DNA of 64,000 bases from the NCBI GenBank assembly GCA_038729485.1, contig JAVYRX010000001.1, positions 199,603 through 263,602 on the forward strand. The letters run 5' to 3'. The translations under genes and the position numbers were made by a program. This document shows positions 51,312 through 61,075 of this stretch, piece after piece. How positions within the stretch are numbered: position 1 is the stretch's first letter; the number at the start of each line of letters is the position of its first letter. This stretch comes from GCA-001856825 sp038729485. Its GTDB lineage: Archaea > Thermoplasmatota > Thermoplasmata > Thermoplasmatales > GCA-001856825. Below the pieces are notes generated by a model. That model did no database searches, was not told where the DNA came from, and was given only the letters and a program-made list of their open reading frames with translations.

Positions 51312-53054
51312 GTGAAGGGAAACTGGAACAAGCTCCTTTATGTGAATCTTGATAATAACGAAACTTGGGAAGAGGGTCTAGACGAAGACATATGGAAAAG
51401 GTGGATAGGCGGTGTTGGAATAGGAGTTCGCCTATTTTCAAAGCTCTTCACCGGGGGGGATCCACTGTCTCCAGAGAACCCGATTATAATAACGACTGGC
51501 CCGCTTGTTGGAACTCCATTTCCTAACAGTGGAAGACATGAGATTGTTTCGAGAAGTCCGCTGACGGGACTCTTTGGAGAATCAAATTCTGGTGGCTTTT
51601 TTGGCAATGAGCTTAAGAAGGCGGGATACGATGGTCTTGTGATAAAAGGTTCAAGTGCGATACCGAAGGCCATTATCATTGATGAGGTTGTAAAAATTAT
51701 AGATGTGCCTGAATTGTGGGGGAAGGATTTCTATTTCACGAGGGAGTTTCTCAGAAAGGAGAAAAAATATAGTGTTATGGGCATAGGCAGGGCTGGAGAG
51801 AACAGCGTCTATTTTTCGTCCATCATGAACGACGAGGGCAGGGCTGCTGGAAGGACCGGACTTGGTGCCGTAATGGGATCAAAGAAGCTGAAGGCAGTTG
51901 CGGTCAGAGGCGGCTTCCAGGTCCCTTTGAACGATAAGAAAGGATATTTTGATCTTATCAGGAAGGTTTCCGGATACCTCATTGAGTCTCCACTTTCGCA
52001 GGGTCTTAAATCAAACGGAAGCATGATATGGATGGATATGGGCCAGGGTATGGGTGATATACCTGCGCACTATTTCAAGGATCATAAATTCGATTATGAC
52101 TCTCTTAGCTCTATGAAATTTCATGGCATTTACAGGGTTACGAGCTACCATTGCGCAAACTGTGTGATAGGCTGCGGAAGAACAGTCAGGCTTGGGAGCA
52201 AGAACATTGACGGCCCTGAATACGAAACGGTAGCTTCCCTTGGACCACTTCTGGGCAACGGTGACTTCGACCTTATACTGAAGTGGAATGACCTTATTAA
52301 TGACGCTGGAATGGATACGATAAGTACCGGTGTTTTAATATCAGCTCTGAGGGCGTTCCTGGATGATGGTCTTATAGACGACGCAAAAATAAAAAGATAC
52401 TTTGAAAACGGCTTTGAGAAGGTTTCTGATCTTATAGAGGAAATCGTAGCTGGAACTGGGATTGGAAAGGAACTTAGAAAGGGGTTGTATAGATTTTCGA
52501 TTTATAGGGGGATCCCCAGGGACAAGATAGCGACAGTCAAGAACATGGAGATACCTATGCACGATCCGCGTGCGTTTAAGTTGCAGGGACTGGGATATGC
52601 CACTTCTACCAGAGGAGCTGACCATCTACAGGCTGAGATGTACGAAGTGGACATGGGGGTTGAAGACAGAAAAATAGGGATCATATCTGGAGACAGGTGG
52701 AACGTAAATTCTGACGAAAGAGTGAGAACAGTCTTAAACTTTCAGAATTTCAGGCAGATATACAATTCTGCGGTACTGTGCTCCTATGCCAAGGTCGCCT
52801 CTGAGGACGTTGCGGAGGCACTGAGGCTTGCAACAGGTTTTGATTACAGTGTTGAAGATCTCGTAACTATTGGCCAAGACATAATAGAAGAGAAAAGGAA
52901 GATCAACGAAAAGCTCGGCTGGAAGCCAGAGGACGACTACCTCCCGAAGATTGTCAGAGAGAAGATTGAAGGTGAGCCCGAAGAAAGTTCGACATCTGAC
53001 TATGAAATGAATTCTCTCCTGAAAAAATATAGGGAGCAAAGAGGCTGGATTTAA
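51312..53054 (+). CDS. Aldehyde:ferredoxin oxidoreductase (AOR family, tungsten/molybdopterin)
   Basis: 580 residues. The N-terminal domain has 'GGVGIGVRLFSKLF', 'TGPLVGTPFPNSGRHEIVSRSPLTG' in part, typical of AOR. The [4Fe-4S] ligands are Cys281, 284 and 288 ('CANCVIGC') with a fourth Cys near residue 495. AOR oxidises aldehydes to acids with ferredoxin, using a bis-pterin tungsten cofactor. Start GTG 51312; ATTAA-rich sequence 25-30 bp upstream serves as promoter. It converges with the ThDP decarboxylase gene (4-nt overlap). Confidence 0.93.
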   Translation: MKGNWNKLLYVNLDNNETWEEGLDEDIWKRWIGGVGIGVRLFSKLFTGGDPLSPENPIIITTGPLVGTPFPNSGRHEIVSRSPLTGLFGESNSGGFFGNELKKAGYDGLVIKGSSAIPKAIIIDEVVKIIDVPELWGKDFYFTREFLRKEKKYSVMGIGRAGENSVYFSSIMNDEGRAAGRTGLGAVMGSKKLKAVAVRGGFQVPLNDKKGYFDLIRKVSGYLIESPLSQGLKSNGSMIWMDMGQGMGDIPAHYFKDHKFDYDSLSSMKFHGIYRVTSYHCANCVIGCGRTVRLGSKNIDGPEYETVASLGPLLGNGDFDLILKWNDLINDAGMDTISTGVLISALRAFLDDGLIDDAKIKRYFENGFEKVSDLIEEIVAGTGIGKELRKGLYRFSIYRGIPRDKIATVKNMEIPMHDPRAFKLQGLGYATSTRGADHLQAEMYEVDMGVEDRKIGIISGDRWNVNSDERVRTVLNFQNFRQIYNSAVLCSYAKVASEDVAEALRLATGFDYSVEDLVTIGQDIIEEKRKINEKLGWKPEDDYLPKIVREKIEGEPEESSTSDYEMNSLLKKYREQRGWI

Positions 53055-54592
53055 AGGAAGAGCTTTGGTATAGAATTGTCCACGTCTACAACGAGAAGTT
53101 TGGATTCCTTTCCTTCACGGAGCCACGTAAGCTCCTCAAGGTTCTTCCCTGCGACTTGGGATTCTATGCCAAAGGATTCCGCTATATCCTCTATTTTCAA
53201 AGAAAAACTCAGATAATCCTTGAACTCCATCCCCGGGTAGTAGCTCGTAGAGAAGCTCTTCAATATGCCATAACCGCCGTTCCTCAATATTAAGAATTTA
53301 ACTGGCAGATTGTACTTTTTCACAGTCCACAAGATCTGAAGCGAATACATAAATGATCCATCCCCAACAACGGCAAGGACCTTGTCTTTGACCATGGACA
53401 TTCCGGCTGCTGCAGGCGAAGCCCATCCAAGCTGACCACTTTTGGCTGAAAAATACCTTCCGGGTGAATAACCTATAATATCCCTCAGCACGGTGGAGGC
53501 GGATATGGCCTCGTCTACTACTACATAATCGCCGAAATTCTTCTTGACCCTGCTCATTACGTATGTTGTCCCCATAGTTTGTCTTTCCCTCGCAGCTTTG
53601 CTGACCTTTTGAAAATCCTCCTGTCTCGAAAAGTTACATTTTCTATTGATCCTGTGCGTTACATCCCTTAGAAAGTCCTTCACGTTAATTACGTATAGCT
53701 CTCCCACTTTAGGCCGTATATTCTGGCCAACGAAGACGATCTTTTTGCCTTCGAGAAGCGGAGATGGCAGGTAAGGATAAAGCGTTACGTCCCCGCCTAT
53801 GAACAAAACAAGATCGTTCTGCACAAGTTTGAGATTGATAAGCGTAGTAGCAGGGAGAAGATCACCTGAATATAACCTGCTTTCAGAAAGAAATGGCGAC
53901 CTTTGAGGCAGTGGTTCGCTATAAACAGCACATCCCAATTTTTCAGCAAACGATTCAGCCTCTTTAAAAGCATCGAAAAGGTCTATTTCCCAGCCCATCA
54001 CAATGGCTGGATTTTTAGACTCATTGATCAGGTCAGCAATCTTGTCGACGATTTCATTGCTACTTTGATCGACATCAACTTTCACGTCCTCTGGTGGCGC
54101 TGACGACGCCTCCTCGTCCATCACATTCATTGGAATGGAGACAAACACTGGACCCATGGGAGGAGTTAAAGCCTCCCTCTTAGCCCTTCTCAGGATATCC
54201 GGTATCTCCACTGCACTATGGAGCTCATATGTGAACTTTGCATTGCTTCCGACCATCCCCAGAAGATCTCCTGAAAGAATAGGTTCATAACGTATATGCC
54301 TAAGATCCTGCTGCCCGGCTGTAATAACTAGCGGAGTTTTGTTTGACTTTGCCGTGAAAATGTAGCCCATGGAGTTGCCGAGACCTAGCGCAGTGTGAAG
54401 ATTCACAATTCTCGGTGTTCTTGAAATCTGGGTAAGTCCGTCAGCCATTCCGACCGCCAGACCGTCAAACAGTGTTAATACGTAATCATTAACGTCTCTA
54501 AGAGATCCTAGTTCAGTAGTTCCGGGATTACCAAACATTGGTAGGAGATTCAGGCTCCTGATGCTCTCTCCTAATAGGCTAGATCCCCTCAA
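53051..54592 (-). CDS. ThDP-dependent decarboxylase (benzoylformate decarboxylase-like)
   Basis: 513 residues with three-domain ThDP layout. 'FGNPGTTELGSL' at 20-31, 'LHTALGLGNSMG' with the His of benzoylformate decarboxylase (66), and ThDP/Mg motif 'GDGSFMYSLQILWTVKKYNLPVKFLILRNGGYG' in part. At the usual catalytic Glu position (42-44) the sequence is F-D-G, so Asp43 replaces Glu. It should turn a 2-oxoacid into an aldehyde and CO2. It follows the 2-hydroxyacid dehydrogenase gene (ATGA overlap). Confidence 0.85.
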   Translation of the reverse strand: MRGSSLLGESIRSLNLLPMFGNPGTTELGSLRDVNDYVLTLFDGLAVGMADGLTQISRTPRIVNLHTALGLGNSMGYIFTAKSNKTPLVITAGQQDLRHIRYEPILSGDLLGMVGSNAKFTYELHSAVEIPDILRRAKREALTPPMGPVFVSIPMNVMDEEASSAPPEDVKVDVDQSSNEIVDKIADLINESKNPAIVMGWEIDLFDAFKEAESFAEKLGCAVYSEPLPQRSPFLSESRLYSGDLLPATTLINLKLVQNDLVLFIGGDVTLYPYLPSPLLEGKKIVFVGQNIRPKVGELYVINVKDFLRDVTHRINRKCNFSRQEDFQKVSKAARERQTMGTTYVMSRVKKNFGDYVVVDEAISASTVLRDIIGYSPGRYFSAKSGQLGWASPAAAGMSMVKDKVLAVVGDGSFMYSLQILWTVKKYNLPVKFLILRNGGYGILKSFSTSYYPGMEFKDYLSFSLKIEDIAESFGIESQVAGKNLEELTWLREGKESKLLVVDVDNSIPKLFL

Positions 54593-55524
54593 AATACCAC
54601 CTTATACAGCGGATCAATGCCTTGAACGTAGCGCATTACGTTAGAAATAGTCTCCATGAGAAATCTCTGTTGACTTTCGATAGTAACGCCTGCGATGTGA
54701 GGGGAAAATATTACATTGTCAAGCTTGAAAAGCTCTGAGCTGAAATCCGGCGGTTCCTTCTGATAAACGTCAATACCTGCCTTGATTCCTTTTCCTTTTA
54801 TCGCTTCGATCAACGCCTTTTCATCCACAACTTCCCCCCTGGCCGTGTTAATGAATATCGCACCATCCTTCATCTTGGAAAAGGCTGATGAATTGAACAT
54901 GCTCCTAGTTTTTTCGTTTAGGGGCACGTGGACTGTCACAATATCAGACGAATTCAAAAGGTCCTCAAATTCGAGGAACGTTAGTCCGAGCCTTTCCTCT
55001 TCCTCCTCCGGAAGCCTCTTGACGTCGTAATAAACTAGAGACACACCAAACGGAAGAAGCCTCTTAGCTATTTCTTTACCTATCGCACCCATTCCCACTA
55101 TTCCTACTGTTTTCCCCTCAAGGTCTCTTGAACCTGTAAGCATAGGCCAATTCTTCCTCTCTTTTAGCTCGTCATTTAAAAATATGATGTCCTTGAGAAA
55201 AGCAAGCATGAACGCAATCACGTGTTCCGATACGCTTTGTCTGTTTGCTACTGGAATATTGCAGAGGGTGATTCCTTTCTCTTTTATATATTGGGTATCC
55301 ACGTTGTCGTATCCAGTGCTTGCTATCTGAATATATTTCAGATTCGGAAATTTGCTTAATTCATGCCTGTCGAGCTTTGTAAAGGTCGTGGCAACCAAAA
55401 CTTCTGCGTCATTCTTTTCAAAATCTATAGAGTTTACAATAACCATTTCTGGCAGGACCTGTTTCACCATTTCCTTAACAGACTCCGCAGGAATGAATTC
55501 AGGTAAGATAGTTAGTATTTTCAC
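54589..55524 (-). CDS. D-isomer-specific 2-hydroxyacid dehydrogenase
   Basis: About 311 residues from GTG 55524; the frame is open upstream to 55662, but that part lies over the divergent thiolase promoter. Rossmann 'GIVGMGAIGKEIA', catalytic Arg ('NTARGEVVDEKAL'), Glu ('DVYQKEPP') and His ('SPHIAGVT'). It reduces 2-oxoacids or oxidises 2-hydroxyacids with NAD(P). GTG 55542 is an alternative start. Its stop overlaps the decarboxylase start, suggesting that the two act on related 2-oxoacids. Confidence 0.88.
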   Translation of the reverse strand: MKILTILPEFIPAESVKEMVKQVLPEMVIVNSIDFEKNDAEVLVATTFTKLDRHELSKFPNLKYIQIASTGYDNVDTQYIKEKGITLCNIPVANRQSVSEHVIAFMLAFLKDIIFLNDELKERKNWPMLTGSRDLEGKTVGIVGMGAIGKEIAKRLLPFGVSLVYYDVKRLPEEEEERLGLTFLEFEDLLNSSDIVTVHVPLNEKTRSMFNSSAFSKMKDGAIFINTARGEVVDEKALIEAIKGKGIKAGIDVYQKEPPDFSSELFKLDNVIFSPHIAGVTIESQQRFLMETISNVMRYVQGIDPLYKVVF

Positions 55525-55604
55525 CTGATTATATCTTTTCACCAGTACATATCTCTTCCGCCAGTAGTGGGTTAAGTTGATATCGCCCTTCTTTATAGTA
55601 AAAC

Positions 55605-56792
55605 GTGCAAACATCAAAATCTCTTGACGAAAGGGTCGCAATAATAGGCATAGGTCACTCAAAGTTCGGAAAAAGGATGGATGTCTCCTTCAGCGAACTT
55701 GCATGGGAAGCCATTTCCCCCGCTCTAAAAGACGCAAACGTTTCCCAGAAAGATATAGGGTTTATTTCAGTTGGGAACTTCGGCTACTGGTCGGAGGAAA
55801 TACTGCCCGCCGTAACGGTAGCAGACTATTGTGGTTTCAGTTCCGGCAGTATGAGGGTTGAAGCTGCCTGCGCGTCTGGCAGTGCTGCAATAAAGGTTGC
55901 TATGGATTCGGTAAAATCTGGACAGAGCGATATCGCCATGGCGATAGGAGTGGAAAAGATGTATAATTCTTCAACAGGCACTATAGTGGAACTCATCGGT
56001 AGGGCAGGTAACTATTTCTGGGAATTCGAAAATTTTGGGCTTACATTTCCTGGTTATTACGCACTATATGCAACAAGGTATCTCCACCAATTCAATGGAA
56101 GTGAGGAAGATCTCTGCTTAGCGTCAGTAAAGGCACACCATTACGGATCTCTAAATCCCTATGCACAGTTCAGAAATAGGATTAGCGTTGAGGATTGCGC
56201 GAATTCGAAATACGTCGCGAAACCTCTAAAGCTATTGGATTCTTCTCCTATCACAGACGGTTCTGCGGCCGTGATTATCGCGAGGGGAGATATTGCAAGA
56301 AAGTTTACAGATACCCCCGTGTTTATTGATTCACAGGGGTATTCTACAGGAACATCGTACATCGGAAAGAGGGAGGATTACATCGGGCTCGAGGCGAGTA
56401 GGAGGGCGACCAAACTTGCACTTAGTAATGCCGGGATAGATGATGTTAAGAATAGTTTTGATTTATTTGAACTACACGACTGCTTCTCCATTGCCGAGGT
56501 CATGGCTTACGAAGATATTGGAATTGCAAGCAAGGGGGAAGGGCTCAAACTTCTTAAGGATGGCCAGACATACGCTGATGGAAAATATCCGGCAAATCTT
56601 GATGGCGGCCTCAAGGCAAAGGGTCACCCTATAGGTGCTACAGGTATAAGCCAGGCTGTTGAAATCACAAAACAGTTGAGAGGGCAGGCGGAGAGAGGGA
56701 GGCAGGTTCAGATAAAAAAGGGCAGAGCATTGCAGCACAATGTTGGAGGCACAGGTCATTATGCCTATGTCACAGTTTATTCTCTACATTAG
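55605..56792 (+). CDS. Thiolase (archaeal acetyl-CoA C-acyltransferase, SCP-x type)
   Basis: 395 residues. Active-site Cys in 'VEAACASGSAAIKVA', His in 'LHDCFSIAE', and 'GGLKAKGHPIGATGISQ' near the C-terminus. It condenses or cleaves acyl-CoA units; in archaea the same family makes acetoacetyl-CoA for mevalonate. The usual DUF35 and HMG-CoA synthase partners are absent here, which leaves a catabolic role open. Start GTG 55605 or TTG 55623; a TTTATAG box at 55592-55598 fits the TTG better. Confidence 0.9.
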   Translation: MQTSKSLDERVAIIGIGHSKFGKRMDVSFSELAWEAISPALKDANVSQKDIGFISVGNFGYWSEEILPAVTVADYCGFSSGSMRVEAACASGSAAIKVAMDSVKSGQSDIAMAIGVEKMYNSSTGTIVELIGRAGNYFWEFENFGLTFPGYYALYATRYLHQFNGSEEDLCLASVKAHHYGSLNPYAQFRNRISVEDCANSKYVAKPLKLLDSSPITDGSAAVIIARGDIARKFTDTPVFIDSQGYSTGTSYIGKREDYIGLEASRRATKLALSNAGIDDVKNSFDLFELHDCFSIAEVMAYEDIGIASKGEGLKLLKDGQTYADGKYPANLDGGLKAKGHPIGATGISQAVEITKQLRGQAERGRQVQIKKGRALQHNVGGTGHYAYVTVYSLH

Positions 56793-57247
56793 TATTCAAA
56801 GTTGTTGTATGGCACAATTCGTATCGTCAAAATTCCCTGATCATTACCACTGGTTGATACCGTAGTTCCAAATTCATTATCTGGTCTCAATTAGTTTTAG
56901 GATCTCTGGTAAAAATTTATTTGCCGCACATTAAAAACGTATCAATGCTTCTAAAAATTTAATCTCCTTTTTGATTGTTTTTACTGAAAGTTAATTCGAA
57001 ACTCATTGGAATCTCTAGGAGAGAAGGTTGCATATTCCCAATTTCATTTATTTAATGAAACATAAGAAATTAGTAAAATTTTGCAGAGAGAAAAACCCGC
57101 GTATTCTGTTAAAATTAGAAATCCATCAGAATATCAAAATGTAAATGAAATATAGATTGAAATGAGTTCATTACTTTTTGTTAAAACGTATAATGATACA
57201 AATATAGGTATAATTAGAAATATTTATGATTATCTTATAATTTTACT
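56793..57247. other. 455-bp A/T-rich intergenic region
   Basis: No gene seen. It is very A/T-rich, with an inverted repeat TTTCATT-TATTT-AATGAAA at 57042-57060 and several ATTTAT/TATAAT stretches. The promoter of the KaiC-like gene is near 57221-57230 or 57231-57240. The length is unusual for this compact genome and may hold a regulator target or non-coding RNA; no structure could be established by eye. Confidence 0.5.
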
Positions 57248-58327
57248 ATGATGACTATTGACCCCATAGAAGTTGAAAAGGTCGCAGAACAGTTTAACTT
57301 AGACAAAGATTACACCTGGATTACCGATGCACGGTTAAAAGGTAAGTCCGGAGTTGTACATAGGTTTGACCTTGTTGTACAATCGAAGCAGGACGAAAAC
57401 GTGAAGATAGCCGTTTTAAATGGGGCCTCTGATGACCTTGTTGATGATCTTATGAAATTTAACGCTGTTGCAAACGATTGCGGCATTCAGCTGAAGGCAC
57501 TCCTGGTTGGCAAGGACCTAGGAGAGGCAGAAAACAACCTAGCTCATATATATAATATAGTTACTATCGATAAACGTGAATCTAAGAGTATGAGGCAGGG
57601 TATTTTTGGCCTAAAAGAAATCGATAGCGCCCTAGGGGGCGCTATGCAGAAAGGGAATATATATCTCATAGCTGGCAAGACGGGTGTCGGCAAGACAACT
57701 TCCTGTACCCAATTTCTTGTTCATGGTGCAAGTCTTGGAGAAAAGGGAGCAATTATTCTTACAGATACACGAGGCGCTGAATATATATCGAACGCAAAAA
57801 CATTCACTTTTGGATTCGAAAAATATTACAGAGATGGAATGATCGACGTAATAGAGTTGAGCGACAGAATAAGGGAACTGAAGGAGGACGTAATGGAAAG
57901 CTTAAAGAATAGAACAAGGTACATAAACAGGCTAACAGGAGAGATAAAGAAAGTTGTCACTGAATCAAATATTTCCCGCTTAGCAATTGATCCAATTACA
58001 CCTATGCTTGTTCCAAATGATGACTTTATAAACCAATTCATGATGAGCCTTGCTATCCCAAATACTTATGTCATAATAACAAGCCCGGCAATAAATAGCG
58101 ATGTAAGCATGTATGGAATCGAAGAGTACTTCGTCTCGGGGGTGATAAAGCTCGAAATGGAAGATATAAACACAGGATTAAGAAAGGCAACGATTGTGAA
58201 GATGCGTGGTGGAGCCGTAAATCCTGAGCCTATCCTTTTCAAAATAACTTCAAACGGAATTGTATCGGTAAGCAGCAGTAGTCCTTCGACACAGCACGAA
58301 TCAATATTCAAGAGGGTAGTAGTCTAA
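57248..58327 (+). CDS. KaiC-like RecA-fold ATPase with unusual N-terminal domain
   Basis: 359 residues. The C-terminal two thirds are a RecA/KaiC ATPase: Walker A at about 142-150 ('IAGKTGVGKTT'), then 'LTDTRGAEYI', Walker-B-like 'RLAIDPITPML' and 'KLEMEDINTG'. The N-terminal about 110 residues hold 'DARLKGKSGVVHRFDLVV', similar to the start of Mrr/restriction-endonuclease-like folds (G-K-S-G, H-x-F-D), followed by 'KIAVLNGASDDLVDDLMKF' without an obvious E-x-K. KaiC-type ATPases in archaea are often signalling proteins. Promoter is A/T-rich. Confidence 0.78.
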   Translation: MMTIDPIEVEKVAEQFNLDKDYTWITDARLKGKSGVVHRFDLVVQSKQDENVKIAVLNGASDDLVDDLMKFNAVANDCGIQLKALLVGKDLGEAENNLAHIYNIVTIDKRESKSMRQGIFGLKEIDSALGGAMQKGNIYLIAGKTGVGKTTSCTQFLVHGASLGEKGAIILTDTRGAEYISNAKTFTFGFEKYYRDGMIDVIELSDRIRELKEDVMESLKNRTRYINRLTGEIKKVVTESNISRLAIDPITPMLVPNDDFINQFMMSLAIPNTYVIITSPAINSDVSMYGIEEYFVSGVIKLEMEDINTGLRKATIVKMRGGAVNPEPILFKITSNGIVSVSSSSPSTQHESIFKRVVV

Positions 58328-58350
58328 GTTTTATTTTTGGCTCTTTGAGA

Positions 58351-60936
58351 TCATTTCTTTGATTTTAATTCCCTTAGATTGCCACTGAACGGATCACGAC
58401 GCATTAGGATGCTTCGTCTTTCTCTTCTAATCATAAACCCTATCGATAATGCGATCCCTGCTGCTGCCAATCCGCTACTTATACCGATGAGAACATAATT
58501 AGGAGGTATTATAGTAACATCTATAACGGTCGAGTTACCCCTAATCACTGATGTCCCAGACAGATTATTTCCTGAGAACCCTAGTGGAGGATTAACAGTA
58601 TAGTTATAAGTACCGTTTGGCACCAAGAATGATATCGAACTTCCTGTAGAGTTTAGATTTTCCTTTATGGTTGCACCATAAAACGTCTTCCCTTCCACTG
58701 TAGCTGACCAAAGATTACCCTGTTTAAGTCCGGTTTGCGTTATGTTGAGATAATACGTGATCATCTTCCACGCTATTGTTTCTGTTACTGAATATCCGTT
58801 CAGTGATATATTCCCGTTATACTGGTTAGTAGAGAATCCAGATAGTGGTTGTATCGAGTATTGAAATGTACCATTGTAGAGTCTAAAAGTGATCGTAGAA
58901 TTTGTTGAAATTCTGGTGAGATTATTGATCATTATGGACCATAAGGTTCCATTCACAAGGCCTGTTTCAGTGAATGTCACAGGATATGTAACTATGTAAA
59001 AAATTACTTGTAATGATCTCGAGATACCATCAATGATAAATGAGCTACTATATGGTGATGGGCGGTATATTTTATTCACCGTTGAAATTGAATAATTATA
59101 TGTTCCATTCGTTTCTGTGAATCTTATTTCATTGGAAACAGATGAAAATGATTCACCGTTTGATAAATTTACATACCATCGTATGCCACCAGGTAGTTTT
59201 GACTGGTTGAACGTCACATTGAATATTTCATTGAAAATGACAGGGGATGTATCAGGATAAGGTGAAACCGAGCTACCGCTTATGTAGAAATCGCCTGATT
59301 CTTCACCCTTCGAAAGAATAAACCACTTGTCATTAGTGGAAATAGAATAGTGCCAAGTACCATTTGGTTCCCAGAACGTTAACGACCTGTTGGACGAATA
59401 GTATGAGGAGGAACCCGTTATATTGACATACCACCTGATCCCAGGGTATGTTACAGGCAACCCTGATTCATAAAATGAAACAAGATACAATCTGAGGAAC
59501 CTTACACTTAATGATACCGGTGCACCTGTAACATTGAAGCTACCATTTGAAGGAAATGGGCCGTAGGTTTGTACGGCACTGAAAACCCTGTATGAATAAG
59601 ATCCATTAGGTAAGGTGAATAAAATTGATTGAGAAGATGAGTTTATGGAAGCTGTAATGTTAGTAGTAGAGATGCCTATAACCTTTACAAACCACATTGT
59701 ATTAAGTGGAAGCCCTATTTCTGAGAACTGTACATTATAAGTGAATAGCGAGAACGTAACAACCATCGTGGATGAGTGCCCGTTGATCCTGAGGGAAGCG
59801 TAGTAAGGAGTGGGATAGTATTCTTTATCTCCGGTCGCAAATGTAACGTTGTAAGTTCCGTTTGAAATGTTAGCCTCTATTGATGATGACGTAGTACGAA
59901 ACGAAGGCTGCCCACTAATATTCACGTACCACGCAGCTCCACGAGGAAGTTGCGACGAATTTGATTCATTAAAGTACACGTGATAGAGAACTGGGTAAAA
60001 TGAAATATCTACCGTAACCGTACCCCCATTAACAATAAACACACCATAGGCGGGAGCAGGTGCGTATACCTTATTCGAAGAAGCCACAGTGTATGTATAC
60101 GTTCCGTTTGTTTCATAGAAAAGGTTAATGTTTCCGATAACTGGATGGGATTGTCCGTTAGACAAATTAACGTACCATTCTATTCCTTCCGGAAGCCCAT
60201 TTTCTGCGAATGCTACAGGGTAGGTAGGAAAAAATGCAATCACCTGCGCGTTGTTAGACTTAACACTTATCGATGGTTGTCCTATTGCCCCGGTATCGTT
60301 CACCAAGACGTAGAAGTAGTATGTTGCATTGCCTTGGGGGGTAAATGGGTATGAGGAAGATGTTTCGGTAGTCTTAGTGCCATTAAGATACCACAGATAT
60401 GTAAATTGACCTGTCCCACCCGTAACTGATGCTACAAGGTTAACAGTCTGACCAACGTGAACATTTGAAATTGATGGTGTAATAGTAACAGTGGGAACGG
60501 AATATACAGTAACTACAACATCATTTGAACTCTCTACAATTCCGCCTTGAGTGACAGTAACATATATTGTGAAAGTACCAGAATTCGGGGCATAAAATTC
60601 ATAACTTGAGGAGTTTGTACCAACGGGATTTCCATTTAGGTACCATTGATATTCGTAGTTCGTGGATGATACGGAAACTGAGGCAGTAAATGTTATAGAC
60701 TGTCCAACGTCGAGGCTAGCACTTGTGGGGGATACTGTCACAGTAAAGGTTCCTGTAGATACGTCTTTTAAAGGGTTAGATAAAATGACGTTGCTTCTTT
60801 GATAATCGTTATATTGACCCTCCGCTGAAACTAATAATGCGCTTCCTGGAAAAAACTCTAACCCTGATATAACTATTATCAGTGTAATGACAATTGTTAA
60901 TGATATGGATATTTGCCTCTTCCCGCCAATGCTCAT
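58351..60936 (-). CDS. Large secreted/anchored surface protein with Ig-like and 'ESGLP-W' repeats
   Basis: 861 residues. Signal-anchor at about 12-38, two Ig/PKD-like domains (about 62-145 and 148-233), then seven copies of a repeat of about 75-90 residues beginning like 'PVAFAENGLPEGIEWYVN' (239-812), then a transmembrane segment (814-837) and a basic cytoplasmic tail. N-x-S/T sequons are abundant. This architecture is common in Thermoplasmatales cell-surface proteins and in thermopsin-like proteases; no protease motif is seen here. Probable adhesin or S-layer-like role. A paralogue lies upstream. Confidence 0.82.
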   Translation of the reverse strand: MSIGGKRQISISLTIVITLIIVISGLEFFPGSALLVSAEGQYNDYQRSNVILSNPLKDVSTGTFTVTVSPTSASLDVGQSITFTASVSVSSTNYEYQWYLNGNPVGTNSSSYEFYAPNSGTFTIYVTVTQGGIVESSNDVVVTVYSVPTVTITPSISNVHVGQTVNLVASVTGGTGQFTYLWYLNGTKTTETSSSYPFTPQGNATYYFYVLVNDTGAIGQPSISVKSNNAQVIAFFPTYPVAFAENGLPEGIEWYVNLSNGQSHPVIGNINLFYETNGTYTYTVASSNKVYAPAPAYGVFIVNGGTVTVDISFYPVLYHVYFNESNSSQLPRGAAWYVNISGQPSFRTTSSSIEANISNGTYNVTFATGDKEYYPTPYYASLRINGHSSTMVVTFSLFTYNVQFSEIGLPLNTMWFVKVIGISTTNITASINSSSQSILFTLPNGSYSYRVFSAVQTYGPFPSNGSFNVTGAPVSLSVRFLRLYLVSFYESGLPVTYPGIRWYVNITGSSSYYSSNRSLTFWEPNGTWHYSISTNDKWFILSKGEESGDFYISGSSVSPYPDTSPVIFNEIFNVTFNQSKLPGGIRWYVNLSNGESFSSVSNEIRFTETNGTYNYSISTVNKIYRPSPYSSSFIIDGISRSLQVIFYIVTYPVTFTETGLVNGTLWSIMINNLTRISTNSTITFRLYNGTFQYSIQPLSGFSTNQYNGNISLNGYSVTETIAWKMITYYLNITQTGLKQGNLWSATVEGKTFYGATIKENLNSTGSSISFLVPNGTYNYTVNPPLGFSGNNLSGTSVIRGNSTVIDVTIIPPNYVLIGISSGLAAAGIALSIGFMIRRERRSILMRRDPFSGNLRELKSKK
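58501..60222 (-). repeat. Seven tandem 'F-x-E-x-G-L-P-x-x-x-x-W' protein repeats
   Basis: Residues about 239-812 of the 861-aa protein. The units open with PVAFAENGLPEGIEWYVN, VYFNESNSSQLPRGAAWYVN, NVQFSEIGLPLNTMWFVK, SFYESGLPVTYPGIRWYVN, NVTFNQSKLPGGIRWYVN, PVTFTETGLVNGTLWSI and NITQTGLKQGNLWSAT. The later units are more diverged, so the array is old. Confidence 0.75.
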
Positions 60937-61075
60937 GATCTGATTTAAGAAGAAATGAGAACGAAGTATTTAAGAATTATTTCAATAGTTTTATTGTAAA
61001 CCGTATATTTATGTAAATTGGTTTTGGCTGCCTTTTTTTTCAAAATAATTTAATACCGACGGAGTTACTAGACCA

